Shown: positions 26,460-36,187, counted from the first letter of the stretch. The stretch is 64,000 nucleotides of DNA from Sideroxydans sp. (GCA_028707175.1 JAQTUV010000005.1:143618-207617), one strand, 5' to 3'. Numbers and translations: made by a program. Notes: a model not told the origin generated them from the sequence alone.

Positions 26460-26975
26460 TCAGCCACGCTCAGCGCATCTGTTTTTCGAGCGAAATTCGG
26501 ATTGTTTCAGCACATTCTCCATCTGCCCCGATAACAAGCGGCGTGCTTCAGTGTGGGCAGCAGAGCTCTCTCCCAGAAAGAGCGCTTCTAAATATGAGAT
26601 GCAGATCGCTTCGTACAACTCATTATCAGCGCGATCGAACACATTGGCGATCAAAGACAGGTGGGTACTCACCGTGGCGAAGTCACGCCTCATAATCGCT
26701 TCGCGAGTGGCCAGCTTCAGCGCGCCCACCTCTAGATGCACGATGCCAAAATCGCTCTCTTCGATACGATCCGCAACATCGGGCATATACAGTGTGAGTT
26801 GTTTGACGAAATCGGCTCGTCCGATAAGTGGCTTTTTTTGCTGATGCCCCACCATGCGTCGCAACGACATGAAGGTCTTGAAGTCGAGAAAAGATTCAGC
26901 CGGGTATTTTGCACTGAGGGCAACAGCCTGCTCGTTGCGTGACAACGTGTGTGTGATGAGGTTGATCATGTTCAT
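26460..26975 (-). CDS. Unknown soluble protein downstream of the nif operon
   Basis: I do not recognise this 171-residue protein. It has no signal peptide or membrane segment, and it looks helical (NEQAVALSAKYPAESFLDFKTF; DRADNELYEAICISYLEALFLGE). A GGGAG ribosome site lies 3 bases before the first ATG and 9 before a second one (MINL), which may be the true start. A hairpin terminator separates it from the nif genes upstream, so its expression may be independent. It converges on the porin operon. Confidence 0.65.
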   Translation of the reverse strand: MNMINLITHTLSRNEQAVALSAKYPAESFLDFKTFMSLRRMVGHQQKKPLIGRADFVKQLTLYMPDVADRIEESDFGIVHLEVGALKLATREAIMRRDFATVSTHLSLIANVFDRADNELYEAICISYLEALFLGESSAAHTEARRLLSGQMENVLKQSEFRSKNRCAERG

Positions 26976-27035
26976 TTCTCCCTAGGGTGGAATGAGCTCA
27001 CAATAAACCTGACTTGTTACAAGGTCATTAAAGAA

Positions 27036-27064
27036 AAGTTGCATGTGGATATACCACGCAACTT
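27036..27064 (-). terminator. Terminator of the nifHDK transcript
   Basis: On the minus strand AAGTTGC-GTGG-TATAT-CCAC-AT-GCAACTT forms an 11-pair stem with a 2-base bulge, followed by TTCTTTAATG. It lies 30 bases after the last small gene (27094) of the nif operon. Confidence 0.65.
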
Positions 27065-27093
27065 ACACCCTCCTACAGGGCTGACTTTTTTGC

Positions 27094-27360
27094 TTAGCGT
27101 AACGCGCCGACATAACGCTCGACATTCTTTTTTTCTGCTGGCTTAGCGGTACTGCTGACTATATCGAGCATGCCGTACAAGTTCATCAATTGGAGGACGA
27201 CCATAACCAAATCTGGATCGTCTGCATTGCTGAGTTCTTTCAGAGTGTGCGTGGCATATTGCTTGTCTTCACTCAATTTCATGATGTCGATATTGCCTTC
27301 CATTTTTCGAGTCAATATCTTTAGCTTGGCCAGCAAGGCCAATGTGGCGTTATCGAGCAT
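27094..27360 (-). CDS. Small helical protein at the 3' end of the nif operon
   Basis: This 88-residue protein is not recognised. It is alpha-helical with heptad-like leucines (NATLALLAKLKILTRKM), lacks cysteines and shows no membrane segment. It lies 120 bases after the previous gene and is followed by a terminator, so it is most likely the last gene transcribed from the nifH promoter. The AT-rich spacer 27361-27480 holds no obvious site. Confidence 0.6.
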   Translation of the reverse strand: MLDNATLALLAKLKILTRKMEGNIDIMKLSEDKQYATHTLKELSNADDPDLVMVVLQLMNLYGMLDIVSSTAKPAEKKNVERYVGALR

Positions 27361-27480
27361 GTTCCTATCCCCGTGGTGTCGCTTATGTTCTTATTGTTAA
27401 GCAGCGAAATAAATAAAACGGACACCCTCCTCGTTACTTCTCTTTTCTTATTTTTTTGTATTTCTGTTATTGCTATTTAT

Positions 27481-27753
27481 TCAGTCACCATCCACTTCAG
27501 CTAACACCACGCCAATGGCATGCAACGGATCATCCGTCAGGCTGAGGCAGTGTTCGCTGCCATTCACCAGATACAGATTAAATCTTTCGCGCTTCAGCGC
27601 AGCCGGCAGGCGTGCGGGCATGTCATCGTCGTTGCAGAATGTGAAACGCAGATCTGGCCATTTCTGTTTCAACTCAACCAGCGAAGCCTCGTTCAATACA
27701 GCAAGTGAATCCGCCATGTTGGCAATGCGCTCTAACGTTTCAGGAACAATCAT
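27481..27753 (-). CDS. Small nif-cluster protein (DUF6129-like)
   Basis: The 90-residue protein has the pattern I associate with a small conserved family (DUF6129) found in nif clusters: LKQKWPDLRFTFCNDDDM, FNLYLVNGSEHCLSLTDDP and a C-terminal AIGVVLAEV. The DUF number is from memory and unconfirmed. It lies 9 bases downstream of the nafY-like gene, in the same operon. Its role is unknown. It may bind or help deliver a cofactor together with the NafY-like protein. Confidence 0.7.
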   Translation of the reverse strand: MIVPETLERIANMADSLAVLNEASLVELKQKWPDLRFTFCNDDDMPARLPAALKRERFNLYLVNGSEHCLSLTDDPLHAIGVVLAEVDGD

Positions 27754-27762
27754 TTTCCCCTC

Positions 27763-28470
27763 CTACTCTTCCGTTTCAGCAAAGCGGCTCAGTGATTTTG
27801 CTTCCACACCAATAATCTTGGCCAGCCAAGGTGGTGGAGCATCAAGCACTGCTTGTAGGCGTTGCAAAGCGATGCTGGCTCTGCCCCCCTCGGGAGCTTT
27901 TATTGGGTGGATGTTCGCACGCACAGCCTTGGCGGCAGCGGGGCCACCGATGGATTGCACGTAAACAATCTGACAATCTTTGATGAGATTGGCGCGTGCC
28001 ACGTTCTTGTCTTCAGCCTCATCAGTGGCAGCGGTAAAGCGCACATCAACAAGACGTATCTCGTCACGCCCAACTTGGTAAATCAAAAAGCGAGGGCATG
28101 AACCAAAATGCCCATCGAGATTTTCTTCAGTATTAGAAGCAATGGCGACACGTAAACTGCCAGGCATATCACCCTCGTTATATTCCGCTACGGGAGGCAG
28201 ACTTTCCACATCATCCGCAGCACCCCACAAATGACGCACAGCCAATTTAATGGAAGCGCTGTCAACATCTGGATCAACCGTTTCTTCGCCAGACAGAATG
28301 AGCTTGATATCCGACACGGTCACCTTGGCGAGTTTTTCTTCGGTGATGGGCAACCCAATCTGATCACCCAACTTGGCCGCAAAGGCACCCGCATTCACGT
28401 TGTCCAATGCACGCGCAGCCTGCGCGATGCGCAACGCGGCGATTTTGGTGATGACGCTGCTGGTAGTCAT
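27763..28470 (-). CDS. NafY/NifY-like dinitrogenase iron-molybdenum cofactor-binding protein
   Basis: I choose ATG 28470 (MTTSSVITKIAALRIA; GAGAGG 6 bases before) over an upstream start, giving 235 residues. The N-terminal half is a NafY-type helical docking domain. The C-terminal half (about 110-215: LRVAIASNTEENLDGHFGSCPRFLIYQV, SIGGPAAAKAVRANIHPIK) is the NifX/NafY cofactor-binding fold with the GHFGSC motif. Such proteins hold apo-NifDK or FeMo-co during assembly. It follows nifHDK-T-fdx in one operon, the place of nifY in many diazotrophs. A close paralogue lies at 60512. Confidence 0.88.
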   Translation of the reverse strand: MTTSSVITKIAALRIAQAARALDNVNAGAFAAKLGDQIGLPITEEKLAKVTVSDIKLILSGEETVDPDVDSASIKLAVRHLWGAADDVESLPPVAEYNEGDMPGSLRVAIASNTEENLDGHFGSCPRFLIYQVGRDEIRLVDVRFTAATDEAEDKNVARANLIKDCQIVYVQSIGGPAAAKAVRANIHPIKAPEGGRASIALQRLQAVLDAPPPWLAKIIGVEAKSLSRFAETEE

Positions 28471-28590
28471 GTTGAACCTCTCTGAAATGGTTGGAAGGTC
28501 GTGGGAAGAAAACATGGAGTACACCTGCGGCGCTAAGGACGAAATTAAGCCAACGTCCTCTCTCCGTATACTCTTCCCCCTTCCCGCTTG

Positions 28591-28785
28591 TTATGCTTGA
28601 ACGATACAACCCTTGATCGGGCAGACCTTCACGCATTGAGGCTTAGAAAAGTCACCTTCGCATTCGGTACATTCGCTTGCGTTGATGATGTACAGCCCCT
28701 TCTTGACGCTGATGGAAGCTGTAGGACACTCGGGTTCGCAATCACCACAAGATGTGCACAGGTCCGTAAGTATCTTCATTGCCAT
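28591..28785 (-). CDS. 2[4Fe-4S] ferredoxin of the nif operon
   Basis: The 64-residue protein has [12 protein letters not shown] and [18 protein letters not shown], two [4Fe-4S] motifs. The second has the insertion between Cys2 and Cys3 that marks the Allochromatium/FdxN-type ferredoxins. It could donate electrons to NifH or supply NifB-dependent cofactor synthesis. It sits between nifT and the nafY-like gene. A related but longer ferredoxin follows nifB at 63168. Confidence 0.9.
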   Translation of the reverse strand: MAMKILTDLCTSCGDCEPECPTASISVKKGLYIINASECTECEGDFSKPQCVKVCPIKGCIVQA

Positions 28786-28803
28786 GATGATTCTCCTATT
28801 CGT

Positions 28804-29028
28804 TTATTCCGCCGCATCCAAGCGCTTGGCGCGCAAAGATATTGGCAATCTGGCTGGAGCAGCTTGAGGCTCGATGTAATAGCAACCGCCGTTGTTCAGT
28901 TTGATCTCGCCGCCCCATTTTTCCGGGGTGTTGAACTCCATCGAAATGATGTCGTCCTCAAGGTCACGCTTGGGCAGGTAGAACACATACTCGGTCTTGC
29001 TGCCACGCTGGATCATGATGTTTGCCAT
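28804..29028 (-). CDS. nifT: NifT/FixU family protein
   Basis: I choose ATG 29028 (MANIMIQRG; AAGGA 8 bases before). The frame could be extended two codons only to a TTG. The 74-residue protein shows the NifT pattern: short beta-rich start, VFYLPKRDLEDDIISME, then WGGEIKLNNGGCYYIE. NifT is conserved next to nifK in many diazotrophs, but mutants often show little phenotype, so its role is unclear. It follows nifK after a large hairpin and precedes the ferredoxin gene. Confidence 0.9.
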   Translation of the reverse strand: MANIMIQRGSKTEYVFYLPKRDLEDDIISMEFNTPEKWGGEIKLNNGGCYYIEPQAAPARLPISLRAKRLDAAE

Positions 29029-29049
29029 ATGCAATTCCTTTGGAATTGC

Positions 29050-29125
29050 AGGATTCAGGATCCGGGATTCTGGATTCAGGAGAGCGGCGTAACCGCTTTT
29101 CCTGAATCCCGAATCCTGATTCCCG
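29050..29125. repeat. Long imperfect hairpin between nifK and nifT
   Basis: GGATTCAGGA (29072-29081) pairs with TCCTGAATCC (29100-29109), and flanking GGGATTC and AGGATTCAGGAT copies extend the stem outward by further GATTC repeats. The loop centres on AGCGGCGTAACCGCT, itself a small palindrome. It could stabilise the upstream nifHDK message or reduce read-through. Confidence 0.7.
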
Positions 29126-29134
29126 ACCCCTGCC

Positions 29135-30703
29135 TTACCTGACCAAGTCGTGGTTGTAGTCCGTCGTTCCCATACCGCGTGTATCTTCGTCCAGCTTTTC
29201 CAGCACTGCGTTAGTCAGTGTGGTGAGCATCTGCATCGCACCTTCATAGCCCAAGGTGGTGGCGCGATGTAGGTGGTGACGATCGAAGATCGGGAAGCCG
29301 ATACGGATCAGCGGCACTTCGAACTCTTTACCTTTGTGCAAGGTATCGCGTTGGATGAACTTGCCGTAGCTGTTGCCGATCATGAAGTCTGGCTTCTCAG
29401 TCAGCACCAGTGAACGGAAGTGCCACAAGTCTGCACCTGCGAACAACTGGGTGTTCTTGCCGTACGGAGTCTCGGCCAACATCTTCTCCATGGCTTTCGT
29501 CCACTTCTTGCTGCCGTTGTTGCACAACACATGAAGAGGTTCGATGCCGAGTTCGGTGAGGAACTTGGTCATGCCGAGGGTGAAGTCAGGATCACCGTAC
29601 AGGCTGATCTTCTTGCCGTGCAGCCAAGTGTGGCTGTCGGTCATCATGTCGACGAAGCGACCGCGCTCTTTTACCAGCGATGCAGGGATCTCTTTGCCCG
29701 TGACTTTGGAGACTTCCATCAACCATTCGTCTGTCCACTCCAAGCCCATCGGAATGTTCAACTTCGCTGGTTCATGTTTCCAGATCTGCTCGACGTACTT
29801 CTTGGTCTTCTCCAGTTGCATCGGTTGCATCAAGAAAGTGTTCGTCGCATTTGCTGCGTCCTTCACTTCATCCTGAGTCGTGCCGCCTGCATACATACGG
29901 AACTGGCCGTCAGCAGGTGTATCCAGCACTTCGGTCGGATCGCTCAACATGGTGTGTGCTACGCCCATCTCGTCCAACATACGATGGATGACGCGGTAGT
30001 TACCCAAGTAAGTCTCGAAGCCAGGAACGATGTTGATCTTGCCGTTCGAGCCTGCGACTTTGCCTTCCATGGTGTTGCGTGTGAAGTAGCTGATGATGCC
30101 TTCGAACATGTTGTCCCAACCTGTCACGTGCGAACCCACGAACGATGGAGTGTGCGCGAATGGAACAGGATAGTCGTCAGGGATGTTGCCCGCTTTCTTC
30201 GTGTTACGGATGAAGGCGTTCAAGTCGTCACCGATGACTTCGGCCATACAAGTCGTGGACACAGCGATGACGTCTGGCTTGTAGATCGCTTTGCAGTTCT
30301 CCAGACCGTCGATCATGTTCTTCTGACCGCCGAACACGGCTGCGTCTTCAGTCATGGAATCGGACACGCAGGAGACTGGCTCACGGAAATGACGATTGAA
30401 GTAGGTACGGAAGTAAGCCACACAACCTTGCGAACCGTGCACATACGGCATGGTCTTCTCGAAGCCGAGTGCGCACAACACCGCGCCCAACGGTTGGCAA
30501 GCCTTAGCCGGATTCACGGTCAACGCTTCGCGCTTGAAGTTCAACTCACGATATTCCATCGTGGTCGTCCAAGTGAAAGTGTCTTGCACTTTGCCAGCTT
30601 CGTGACGCTCTTCGAACTGGTCTTGTTTATTGCCTATCGATTCCTTGTACTCGTCCTGACGGAACAATGGATAACAAGGTTTGATGTCATCAGCTTGTTG
30701 CAT
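29135..30703 (-). CDS. nifK: Nitrogenase molybdenum-iron protein beta chain
   Basis: The 522-residue protein has the NifK P-cluster cysteines Cys69 (PAKACQPLGAV), Cys94 (HGSQGCVAYFR) and Cys152 (VSTTCMAEVIGDD), the positions expected from Azotobacter NifK, and the conserved FREPVSCVSDSMTEDAAVFGG. It pairs with NifD in the alpha2beta2 dinitrogenase and holds half of each P-cluster. A GGAG ribosome site precedes the ATG. It lies 134 bases after nifD, separated by a REP-like hairpin. Confidence 0.98.
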   Translation of the reverse strand: MQQADDIKPCYPLFRQDEYKESIGNKQDQFEERHEAGKVQDTFTWTTTMEYRELNFKREALTVNPAKACQPLGAVLCALGFEKTMPYVHGSQGCVAYFRTYFNRHFREPVSCVSDSMTEDAAVFGGQKNMIDGLENCKAIYKPDVIAVSTTCMAEVIGDDLNAFIRNTKKAGNIPDDYPVPFAHTPSFVGSHVTGWDNMFEGIISYFTRNTMEGKVAGSNGKINIVPGFETYLGNYRVIHRMLDEMGVAHTMLSDPTEVLDTPADGQFRMYAGGTTQDEVKDAANATNTFLMQPMQLEKTKKYVEQIWKHEPAKLNIPMGLEWTDEWLMEVSKVTGKEIPASLVKERGRFVDMMTDSHTWLHGKKISLYGDPDFTLGMTKFLTELGIEPLHVLCNNGSKKWTKAMEKMLAETPYGKNTQLFAGADLWHFRSLVLTEKPDFMIGNSYGKFIQRDTLHKGKEFEVPLIRIGFPIFDRHHLHRATTLGYEGAMQMLTTLTNAVLEKLDEDTRGMGTTDYNHDLVR

Positions 30704-30800
30704 TTTTATCTCCTTAGCCGCACTGCCAATTTGCAGATGCCGGCACAGATTGATTAATAGAGCGCGCTGTTTTGCGCATCTCCTGACTTGTTCCCTCTGC

Positions 30801-30825
30801 TCCTTCCCCCTGCAAGGGGGAGGGA
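30801..30825. repeat. Single REP-like palindrome between nifD and nifK
   Basis: TCCTTCCCCCTGCAAGGGGG followed by AGGGA forms a stable stem. It is a shorter variant of the family also seen at 50366-50464 (CCTTGCAGGGGGAGGG). Position between nifD and nifK suggests a role in mRNA stability or mere insertion. Confidence 0.8.
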
Positions 30826-30837
30826 ACAGCGTGATGC

Positions 30838-32313
30838 CTACGCTGCTTTTTGTTCCGCTTCCGCTTCAGGCTTCTTCAACCATGGTGCTTGCATCTTGCC
30901 CCAGCACGGATTGTTCAAAGTCATGTCCATGTCGCGGGCGAAGATGGCGAAGCCGTCATAGCCGTGATACGGACCGGAATAGTCCCAAGAGTGCATCTGA
31001 CGGAAAGGCACACCCATCTTTTGGAAGATGAACTTTTCCTTGATGCCGGAACCGACCAAGTCAGGCTTAACCTTCTTCACGAACTCTTCAAATTCGAAGC
31101 CGGTGACATCGTCATACAGCAGAGTGGCGTTGCCCATATCTTTGATGGTGCGATCGTAGTCGTCGTTGTGACCGAACTCGTAACCGGTACCGACCACTTC
31201 CATACCCAAGTCTTCGTAAGCACCGATGACGTGACGTGGACGCAGACCACCCACGTACAACATGACGCGCTTGCCTTGCAAACGTGGCTTGTACTTGTCG
31301 ATCACGGCTTGCATCAAAGGTTGATACTTGGCGATGACGCGCTCAGCACCTTCTTTGATCTTATCGTCGAACAGTGCAGCGATAGCACGCAACGATTCAG
31401 CGACTTTGGTTGGGCCGAAGAAGTTGTATTCCATCCAAGGGATGTTGTACTTCTCTTCCATGTGGCGCGCGATGTAGTTCATCGAACGGTAGCAGTGGAT
31501 CAGGTTGACCTTCACGTAAGGTGTCTTTTCCATCTCAGCGATGGTGCCGTCGCCGGACCATTGCGCGACAACGCGCAGACCCATCTCTTCCAACAAGATA
31601 CGAGAGGACCAAGCGTCGCCGCCGATGTTGTAGTCGCCGATGACAGCTACGTCATACGGTGTGCCTTCGAATGGTTTGCCTTCGCGACGTGGCAAGACCC
31701 AATCACGGATCGCGTCGTTGGCGATGTGGTGACCAAGAGATTGCGACACACCACGGAAACCTTCGCAGCGCACAGGAACGACTGGTTTGTCGATCTCTTT
31801 GGCCGCTTTCTTGGAAACCGCTTCGATGTCGTCACCGATCAGACCGATAGGGCACTCGGATTGAACAGAGATACCTTTGTTCAGTGGGAACAGTTGTTCG
31901 ATCTCGGTGATCAGTTTGGCGAGCTTCTTGTCGCCGCCGAACACGATATCCTTTTCCTGGAAATCGGAAGTGAAGTTCATCGTGCCGAATGTGTTCACGC
32001 CGGTGGTACCGACGTAGTAGTTACGGCGACCGGCGCGGGAATACTGACCGCAGCCAACCGGGCCGTGGGAAATGTGGATCATGTCCTTGATCGGGCCCCA
32101 CACCACGCCTTTGGAACCAGCGTATGCGCAACCGCGAATGGTCATCACACCCGGCAAAGATTTGCGGTTAGAGGTGATGCACTTCTTGGACTGTTCGATA
32201 GATTGATCGTTGACAGCGAGGTGTTTCTCGCGGTCTTTCTTAGCTTTCTCTGGATAGACCTCAAGCACCTCTTGAATGAGGGCTTCGGTCTCTTCGCGTG
32301 TTAATGCAGACAT
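30838..32313 (-). CDS. nifD: Nitrogenase molybdenum-iron protein alpha chain
   Basis: The 491-residue protein has P-cluster cysteines Cys62 (RGCAYAG), Cys88 ([14 protein letters not shown]) and Cys154 ([12 protein letters not shown]). FeMo-co is anchored by Cys274 ([19 protein letters not shown]) and His441 ([21 protein letters not shown]). The His195 equivalent is in LGHHIAND. It contains the site of N2 reduction. All catalytic residues are intact, so this is a Mo nitrogenase and not a V or Fe-only form. AAGGAG lies 7 bases before the ATG. Confidence 0.98.
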   Translation of the reverse strand: MSALTREETEALIQEVLEVYPEKAKKDREKHLAVNDQSIEQSKKCITSNRKSLPGVMTIRGCAYAGSKGVVWGPIKDMIHISHGPVGCGQYSRAGRRNYYVGTTGVNTFGTMNFTSDFQEKDIVFGGDKKLAKLITEIEQLFPLNKGISVQSECPIGLIGDDIEAVSKKAAKEIDKPVVPVRCEGFRGVSQSLGHHIANDAIRDWVLPRREGKPFEGTPYDVAVIGDYNIGGDAWSSRILLEEMGLRVVAQWSGDGTIAEMEKTPYVKVNLIHCYRSMNYIARHMEEKYNIPWMEYNFFGPTKVAESLRAIAALFDDKIKEGAERVIAKYQPLMQAVIDKYKPRLQGKRVMLYVGGLRPRHVIGAYEDLGMEVVGTGYEFGHNDDYDRTIKDMGNATLLYDDVTGFEFEEFVKKVKPDLVGSGIKEKFIFQKMGVPFRQMHSWDYSGPYHGYDGFAIFARDMDMTLNNPCWGKMQAPWLKKPEAEAEQKAA

Positions 32314-32361
32314 TTCATTCTCCTTTTATGACCCACCAATATGTGGAGTCTGTCAGGGGTT

Positions 32362-32421
32362 ATGTAGGTCGGGTTTTATCCCGACCCGCACCGGCCAAGT
32401 CGGGATAAATCCCGACCTACA
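32362..32421. repeat. GTAGGTCGGG-family double palindrome between nifH and nifD
   Basis: Two hairpins, GTCGGGTTTTATCCCGAC and GTCGGGATAAATCCCGAC, flank CCGCACCGGCCAA, and the outer ends GTAGG/CCTAC pair too. It closely matches the unit of the tandem array at 55017. In many diazotrophs a nifH-nifD hairpin favours nifH mRNA, and this repeat could serve that purpose. Confidence 0.85.
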
Positions 32422-32424
32422 ACA

Positions 32425-33330
<906 letters not shown>

Positions 33331-33371
33331 TTAAGTCGCGATTGAAAACTGTCGCTCGCACCCTTAACATC

Positions 33372-33386
33372 GCAAGCACCGTGCCA
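33372..33386 (-). promoter_or_regulatory. Sigma-54 promoter of nifHDK
   Basis: The minus strand reads TGGCACGGTGCTTGC, a consensus -24/-12 element, about 70 bases before the nifH start codon. Confidence 0.95.
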
Positions 33387-33483
33387 CACCACCCTCTCCA
33401 AGCTAAGCACATGAAATATCTAATAAAAAAATTTCGGCGCAAAACGCATTGGAGCAAGTGCAACACAACAAACCCGAAGGCTT

Positions 33484-33499
33484 TGTAGCAGTGACTACA
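33484..33499. promoter_or_regulatory. NifA upstream activator site for nifH
   Basis: TGTAGCAGTGACTACA is TGT-N10-ACA with a nearly perfect dyad. It is about 98 bases upstream of the -24 element of nifH, and 103 bases before the divergent draT start. Confidence 0.9.
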
Positions 33500-33544
33500 A
33501 CACCAACCATCAAAAAAATTCTCGCGCAGCGAGGGCATACCGTA

Positions 33545-33582
33545 CCCCTCGCCCTCGGGGAGAGGGGGAACGGGGGTGAGGG
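33545..33582. repeat. Degenerate REP-like unit in the draT leader
   Basis: CCCCTCGCCCTCGGGGAGAG followed by GGGGAACGGGGGTGAGGG. It matches the family core with several changes and lies 19 bases before the draT start codon, within its untranslated leader, where a hairpin could hinder translation. Confidence 0.7.
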
Positions 33583-33601
33583 AGACGGACGGGGTTGCAT
33601 C

Positions 33602-34417
33602 ATGTCCGTCGTCTTACCCCGCACTGCTCGTTTACCGATCAATCACTGCAACCTGCCTGCCGACATCTTGGGCGGACTCACATTCCAACGCGCACCCGTC
33701 GCGCTCGAACTCGATGGCGTCGCACAATTCCATCGCGGCTTGTTCGCTCTCCTCGCCAAGATCGACGATGCAAAAGAAAGAGCCGCAGCATTCAGCATGC
33801 ACATGAATGCCTCGTTCTATCTGAACGAACCAGAACAAGCGGGATACTCCGCACTCACCACCAACAAACGACAAAAAGCCGATTACCTGCGCATGGTGCG
33901 CGGCTGGAGTTTTGATGCGGATGGAAGAGAAGGCGCTGCGTTGAAAGGCTGGGTCGAATCACGTTTCGGATTGTTACCCAGACACCACGGCGGACCGATA
34001 CGCGACTTCTCGGGTGAAGCCTATCGGCACTATCTGGAGATGCGCGCCAGCGCGCTGTATGGAACGAATGCGTTGGAATCGCAATTCGACCTGCTCTACA
34101 CCTACTGCCAATTCGAATTGGCGCGAGCACATCCGCACCAGACCCACCTCACCCTCTATCGTGGTGTGAACCGCGTGGACGATCACGAGACAGTCGCCAC
34201 ACTGGAAAACAAACAGCGCGTCGTATTGCTCAACAACTTGAACTCCTTCACCGCCAACCGCGAACGTGCCGACGAATTCGGTGACTACCTACTCACCACA
34301 CAAGTGCCCTTGTCAAAAGTGTTCTGCTACACGAGCTTGCTGCCGGGGATGCTGCAGGGGGAAGATGAATACACCGTGGTGGGTGGGTTGTATGAGGTGA
34401 GTATTGCGGCGTATTGA
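33602..34417 (+). CDS. draT: NAD+-dinitrogenase-reductase ADP-ribosyltransferase
   Basis: I choose ATG 33602 (MSVVLPRTARLPINHCNLPADILGGLTFQ), giving 271 residues against about 276 in Rhodospirillum; the longer frame runs through the repeat. The ADP-ribosyltransferase core is visible: HLTLYRGVNRV (the NAD-binding Arg), NLNSFTANRERADEFG (STS-like strand) and the C-terminal EDEYTVVGGLYEVS. DraT modifies Arg101 of NifH when fixed nitrogen or darkness/energy shifts make fixation wasteful. The usual partner draG, which reverses it, is not in the window. The 3' end is present in two more partial copies downstream. Confidence 0.9.
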   Translation: MSVVLPRTARLPINHCNLPADILGGLTFQRAPVALELDGVAQFHRGLFALLAKIDDAKERAAAFSMHMNASFYLNEPEQAGYSALTTNKRQKADYLRMVRGWSFDADGREGAALKGWVESRFGLLPRHHGGPIRDFSGEAYRHYLEMRASALYGTNALESQFDLLYTYCQFELARAHPHQTHLTLYRGVNRVDDHETVATLENKQRVVLLNNLNSFTANRERADEFGDYLLTTQVPLSKVFCYTSLLPGMLQGEDEYTVVGGLYEVSIAAY

Positions 34418-34431
34418 AAGTCTGCTAGATA

Positions 34432-35277
34432 TTATTTTTCCTTTTTCAGCCGCTTCCTTACCACCGCCTCGGGAAGTTGCTTATAGTTTTCGCTACTGGC
34501 AATACGCTTCCCCGATTTCTTCTCCAGGTCGCGCCGCGCACGCCCGGCCACTGATCCGCCTTCCACGGCTGCATCACGGTTTTCCACATAACCCTGCGAG
34601 TCTTTATTGCGCGCAATCTCCGTAGTGGAAGCTTCACCCAACATAGTGAAGATCAATTCCAGATCATTCATGTGGTCGCGCAGGTTGTCCGCCGGTTTAT
34701 CGAGGCTTTTAAATTCCTTGTACTCGGCAGGAGTCATGCCGAATGTAGCACGGCTGATTTCGGCGGTGAGGATGGAATATTCGCGCTGCTCCTTCACGCC
34801 GCGTTTCTTCCACTCGTTGGTCAACTCGTCGCGGATAGCGATACCGCGCACGCGCTTTTCTATCCATTCGTCGCTGTAGCCTTTGGCCTTGTACAACTCG
34901 CGCATCCGCGCGGCGGCCAACTCCGGGTTTTCGATTTCTTCCAGCCGCTCGTAGCCAACCTGCGCTAACCAACGTTTGAATGGTTCGGCTTTGGGCGAGG
35001 GGATGGACTGGATGATGCGGAGCAAGCCTTCGGTGTGAGAGCAGTCCGTTTCGCGTAATTTGCCGTCCGATGATTCAAGTTTGAACTGTCGACAGATTGT
35101 CGACAGTTCCATACCGCTGATTTTTTCGCGCTGCTTGATGCGATACCAATAGTCCCGAGGGTTCAAGCTATCAGTCAATGCCGCAACCACATCAATGATA
35201 GAAAAGTACCATTTCTGATCTTCTTCGCTCCAGACAGAACGAATCTGCTTCGATTCAAACAGTTTAATGTTGCTCAT
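34432..35277 (-). CDS. Bro-N domain phage antirepressor-like protein
   Basis: The 281-residue protein starts with a Bro-N domain (KQIRSVWSEEDQKWYFSIIDVVAALTDS, RDYWYRIKQRE, LESSDGKLRETDC, RIIQSIPSPKAEPFKRWLAQVGYERLEE). The C-terminal half (ARMRELYKAKGYSDEWIEKRVRGIAIRDELTNEWKKRG) resembles the DinD/antirepressor extension. Such genes are typical of prophages and mobile islands. It sits between draT and the second draT 3' fragment, convergent with draT. This suggests it came with an element integrated at the draT end. No integrase accompanies it. Confidence 0.82.
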   Translation of the reverse strand: MSNIKLFESKQIRSVWSEEDQKWYFSIIDVVAALTDSLNPRDYWYRIKQREKISGMELSTICRQFKLESSDGKLRETDCSHTEGLLRIIQSIPSPKAEPFKRWLAQVGYERLEEIENPELAAARMRELYKAKGYSDEWIEKRVRGIAIRDELTNEWKKRGVKEQREYSILTAEISRATFGMTPAEYKEFKSLDKPADNLRDHMNDLELIFTMLGEASTTEIARNKDSQGYVENRDAAVEGGSVAGRARRDLEKKSGKRIASSENYKQLPEAVVRKRLKKEK

Positions 35278-35392
35278 AAGATTTCCTTTCCACCATGCTT
35301 CACATTTAGAAAACCCAATGTGATGCCGACTGCGTTAGTACAAATGACAATCACATCCTAGAGAACGAACGTTCTGATGTCAACTTGCCCCT

Positions 35393-35562
35393 TATTCTTT
35401 AACCGCCAACGCGCATACGAATTCGGTGACTACCTGCTCACCACACAAGAGCCCTTGTCAAAAGTGTTCTGCTATACGAGCTTGCTGCCGGGGATGTTGC
35501 AGGGAGAGGATGAATACAGCGTAGTGGGCGGGTTGTATGAGGTGAGTATTGCGGCGTATTGA
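35393..35562 (+). pseudogene. Second, partial copy of the draT 3' end
   Basis: About 165 bases match draT 34250-34417 at over 90 percent: EFGDYLLTTQEPLSKVFCYT and GEDEYSVVGGLYEVSIAAY end at the same TGA. The frame can be opened upstream to 35377 but has no DraT N-terminus, so it makes no enzyme. It lies 975 bases after the real draT end, with the Bro gene between. A third, shorter copy is at 38319. Confidence 0.9.
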
Positions 35563-35863
35563 AATTTCCGTTCGCCTTTGATCTGTTGATGGGTGGACGG
35601 TAAACCAGCAAGCCGAACCAAGTTGAAGGTGTTGCGTTTCAGTGCGGATACTGCAATCCTTCGCCCCAAACTTATCGCGCCCTTGGTGTAGCTATTTGTG
35701 AGATTAGGTCATGTCGTATTTATCTGAAAAATTAGGGTGTGCGATCAATTCACATTCAATCAATACAAGACACCACATGAATCAATCCAGAATAGACACC
35801 TCGAAGGTGCCTTTCACGGCATTTTTTGGGGTGTCTACTTTACGTTAGGGTTTGAACATAGCG
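35563..35863. other. Non-coding junction between draT fragment 2 and the cassette array
   Basis: I see no gene here. GACACCTCGAAGGTGCCTTT (a small hairpin, about 35799-35818) and a core-like TTTACGTTAGGG (35840-35850) close the stretch. The latter resembles the R' end of an attC or attI site and marks the left boundary of the first cassette. The remainder is AT-rich and shows nothing recognisable. Confidence 0.5.
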
Positions 35864-36187
35864 ATGTTTGAGGAACTAAAATCTCTGTTGCCCACTCCAG
35901 GAGCGCGACTGTCCGCACTCCTGACTAGTGTGCTACTAACACCTGCATTCTTTGCTCCGCCGTTTTTGAAACCGCTCTTGTGGCCCACTGCAACTGAAAG
36001 AGAGTTAGTGCTACTCCAAATATCAGCTAGCACTCTTGTGCTGCTAATAGGTTCATTGATTGCTATCATCATTGTTGTTCGGCATCGCCGAGTTATAAAA
36101 ACACAACTTGAAAAACCAACAATTGCATTTGGTGTATCCATCGAACCGCCAAGGCGCAAAACGCTGATGGGCAGAAATGCACCCTAA
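35864..36187 (+). CDS. Integron cassette gene 1: small membrane protein of unknown function
   Basis: The 107-residue protein has two hydrophobic stretches (about residues 20-42 and 53-73: ASTLVLLIGSLIAIIIVVRH) and a basic C-terminus, with no family I recognise. Its stop codon lies inside the following attC site, as is common for cassette genes. A TTG four codons earlier could also start it. Lower GC and different codon use than neighbours fit horizontal origin. Such membrane orphans are frequent in chromosomal integron arrays. Confidence 0.65.
   Translation: MFEELKSLLPTPGARLSALLTSVLLTPAFFAPPFLKPLLWPTATERELVLLQISASTLVLLIGSLIAIIIVVRHRRVIKTQLEKPTIAFGVSIEPPRRKTLMGRNAP

Noticed and set aside
29420..32304. 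Very long open frames antisense to nifK (29420-30757) and nifD (30850-32304)
   Set aside because: They are exact shadows of highly biased nif codons, have no family similarity and no ribosome site; the nif genes are certain.
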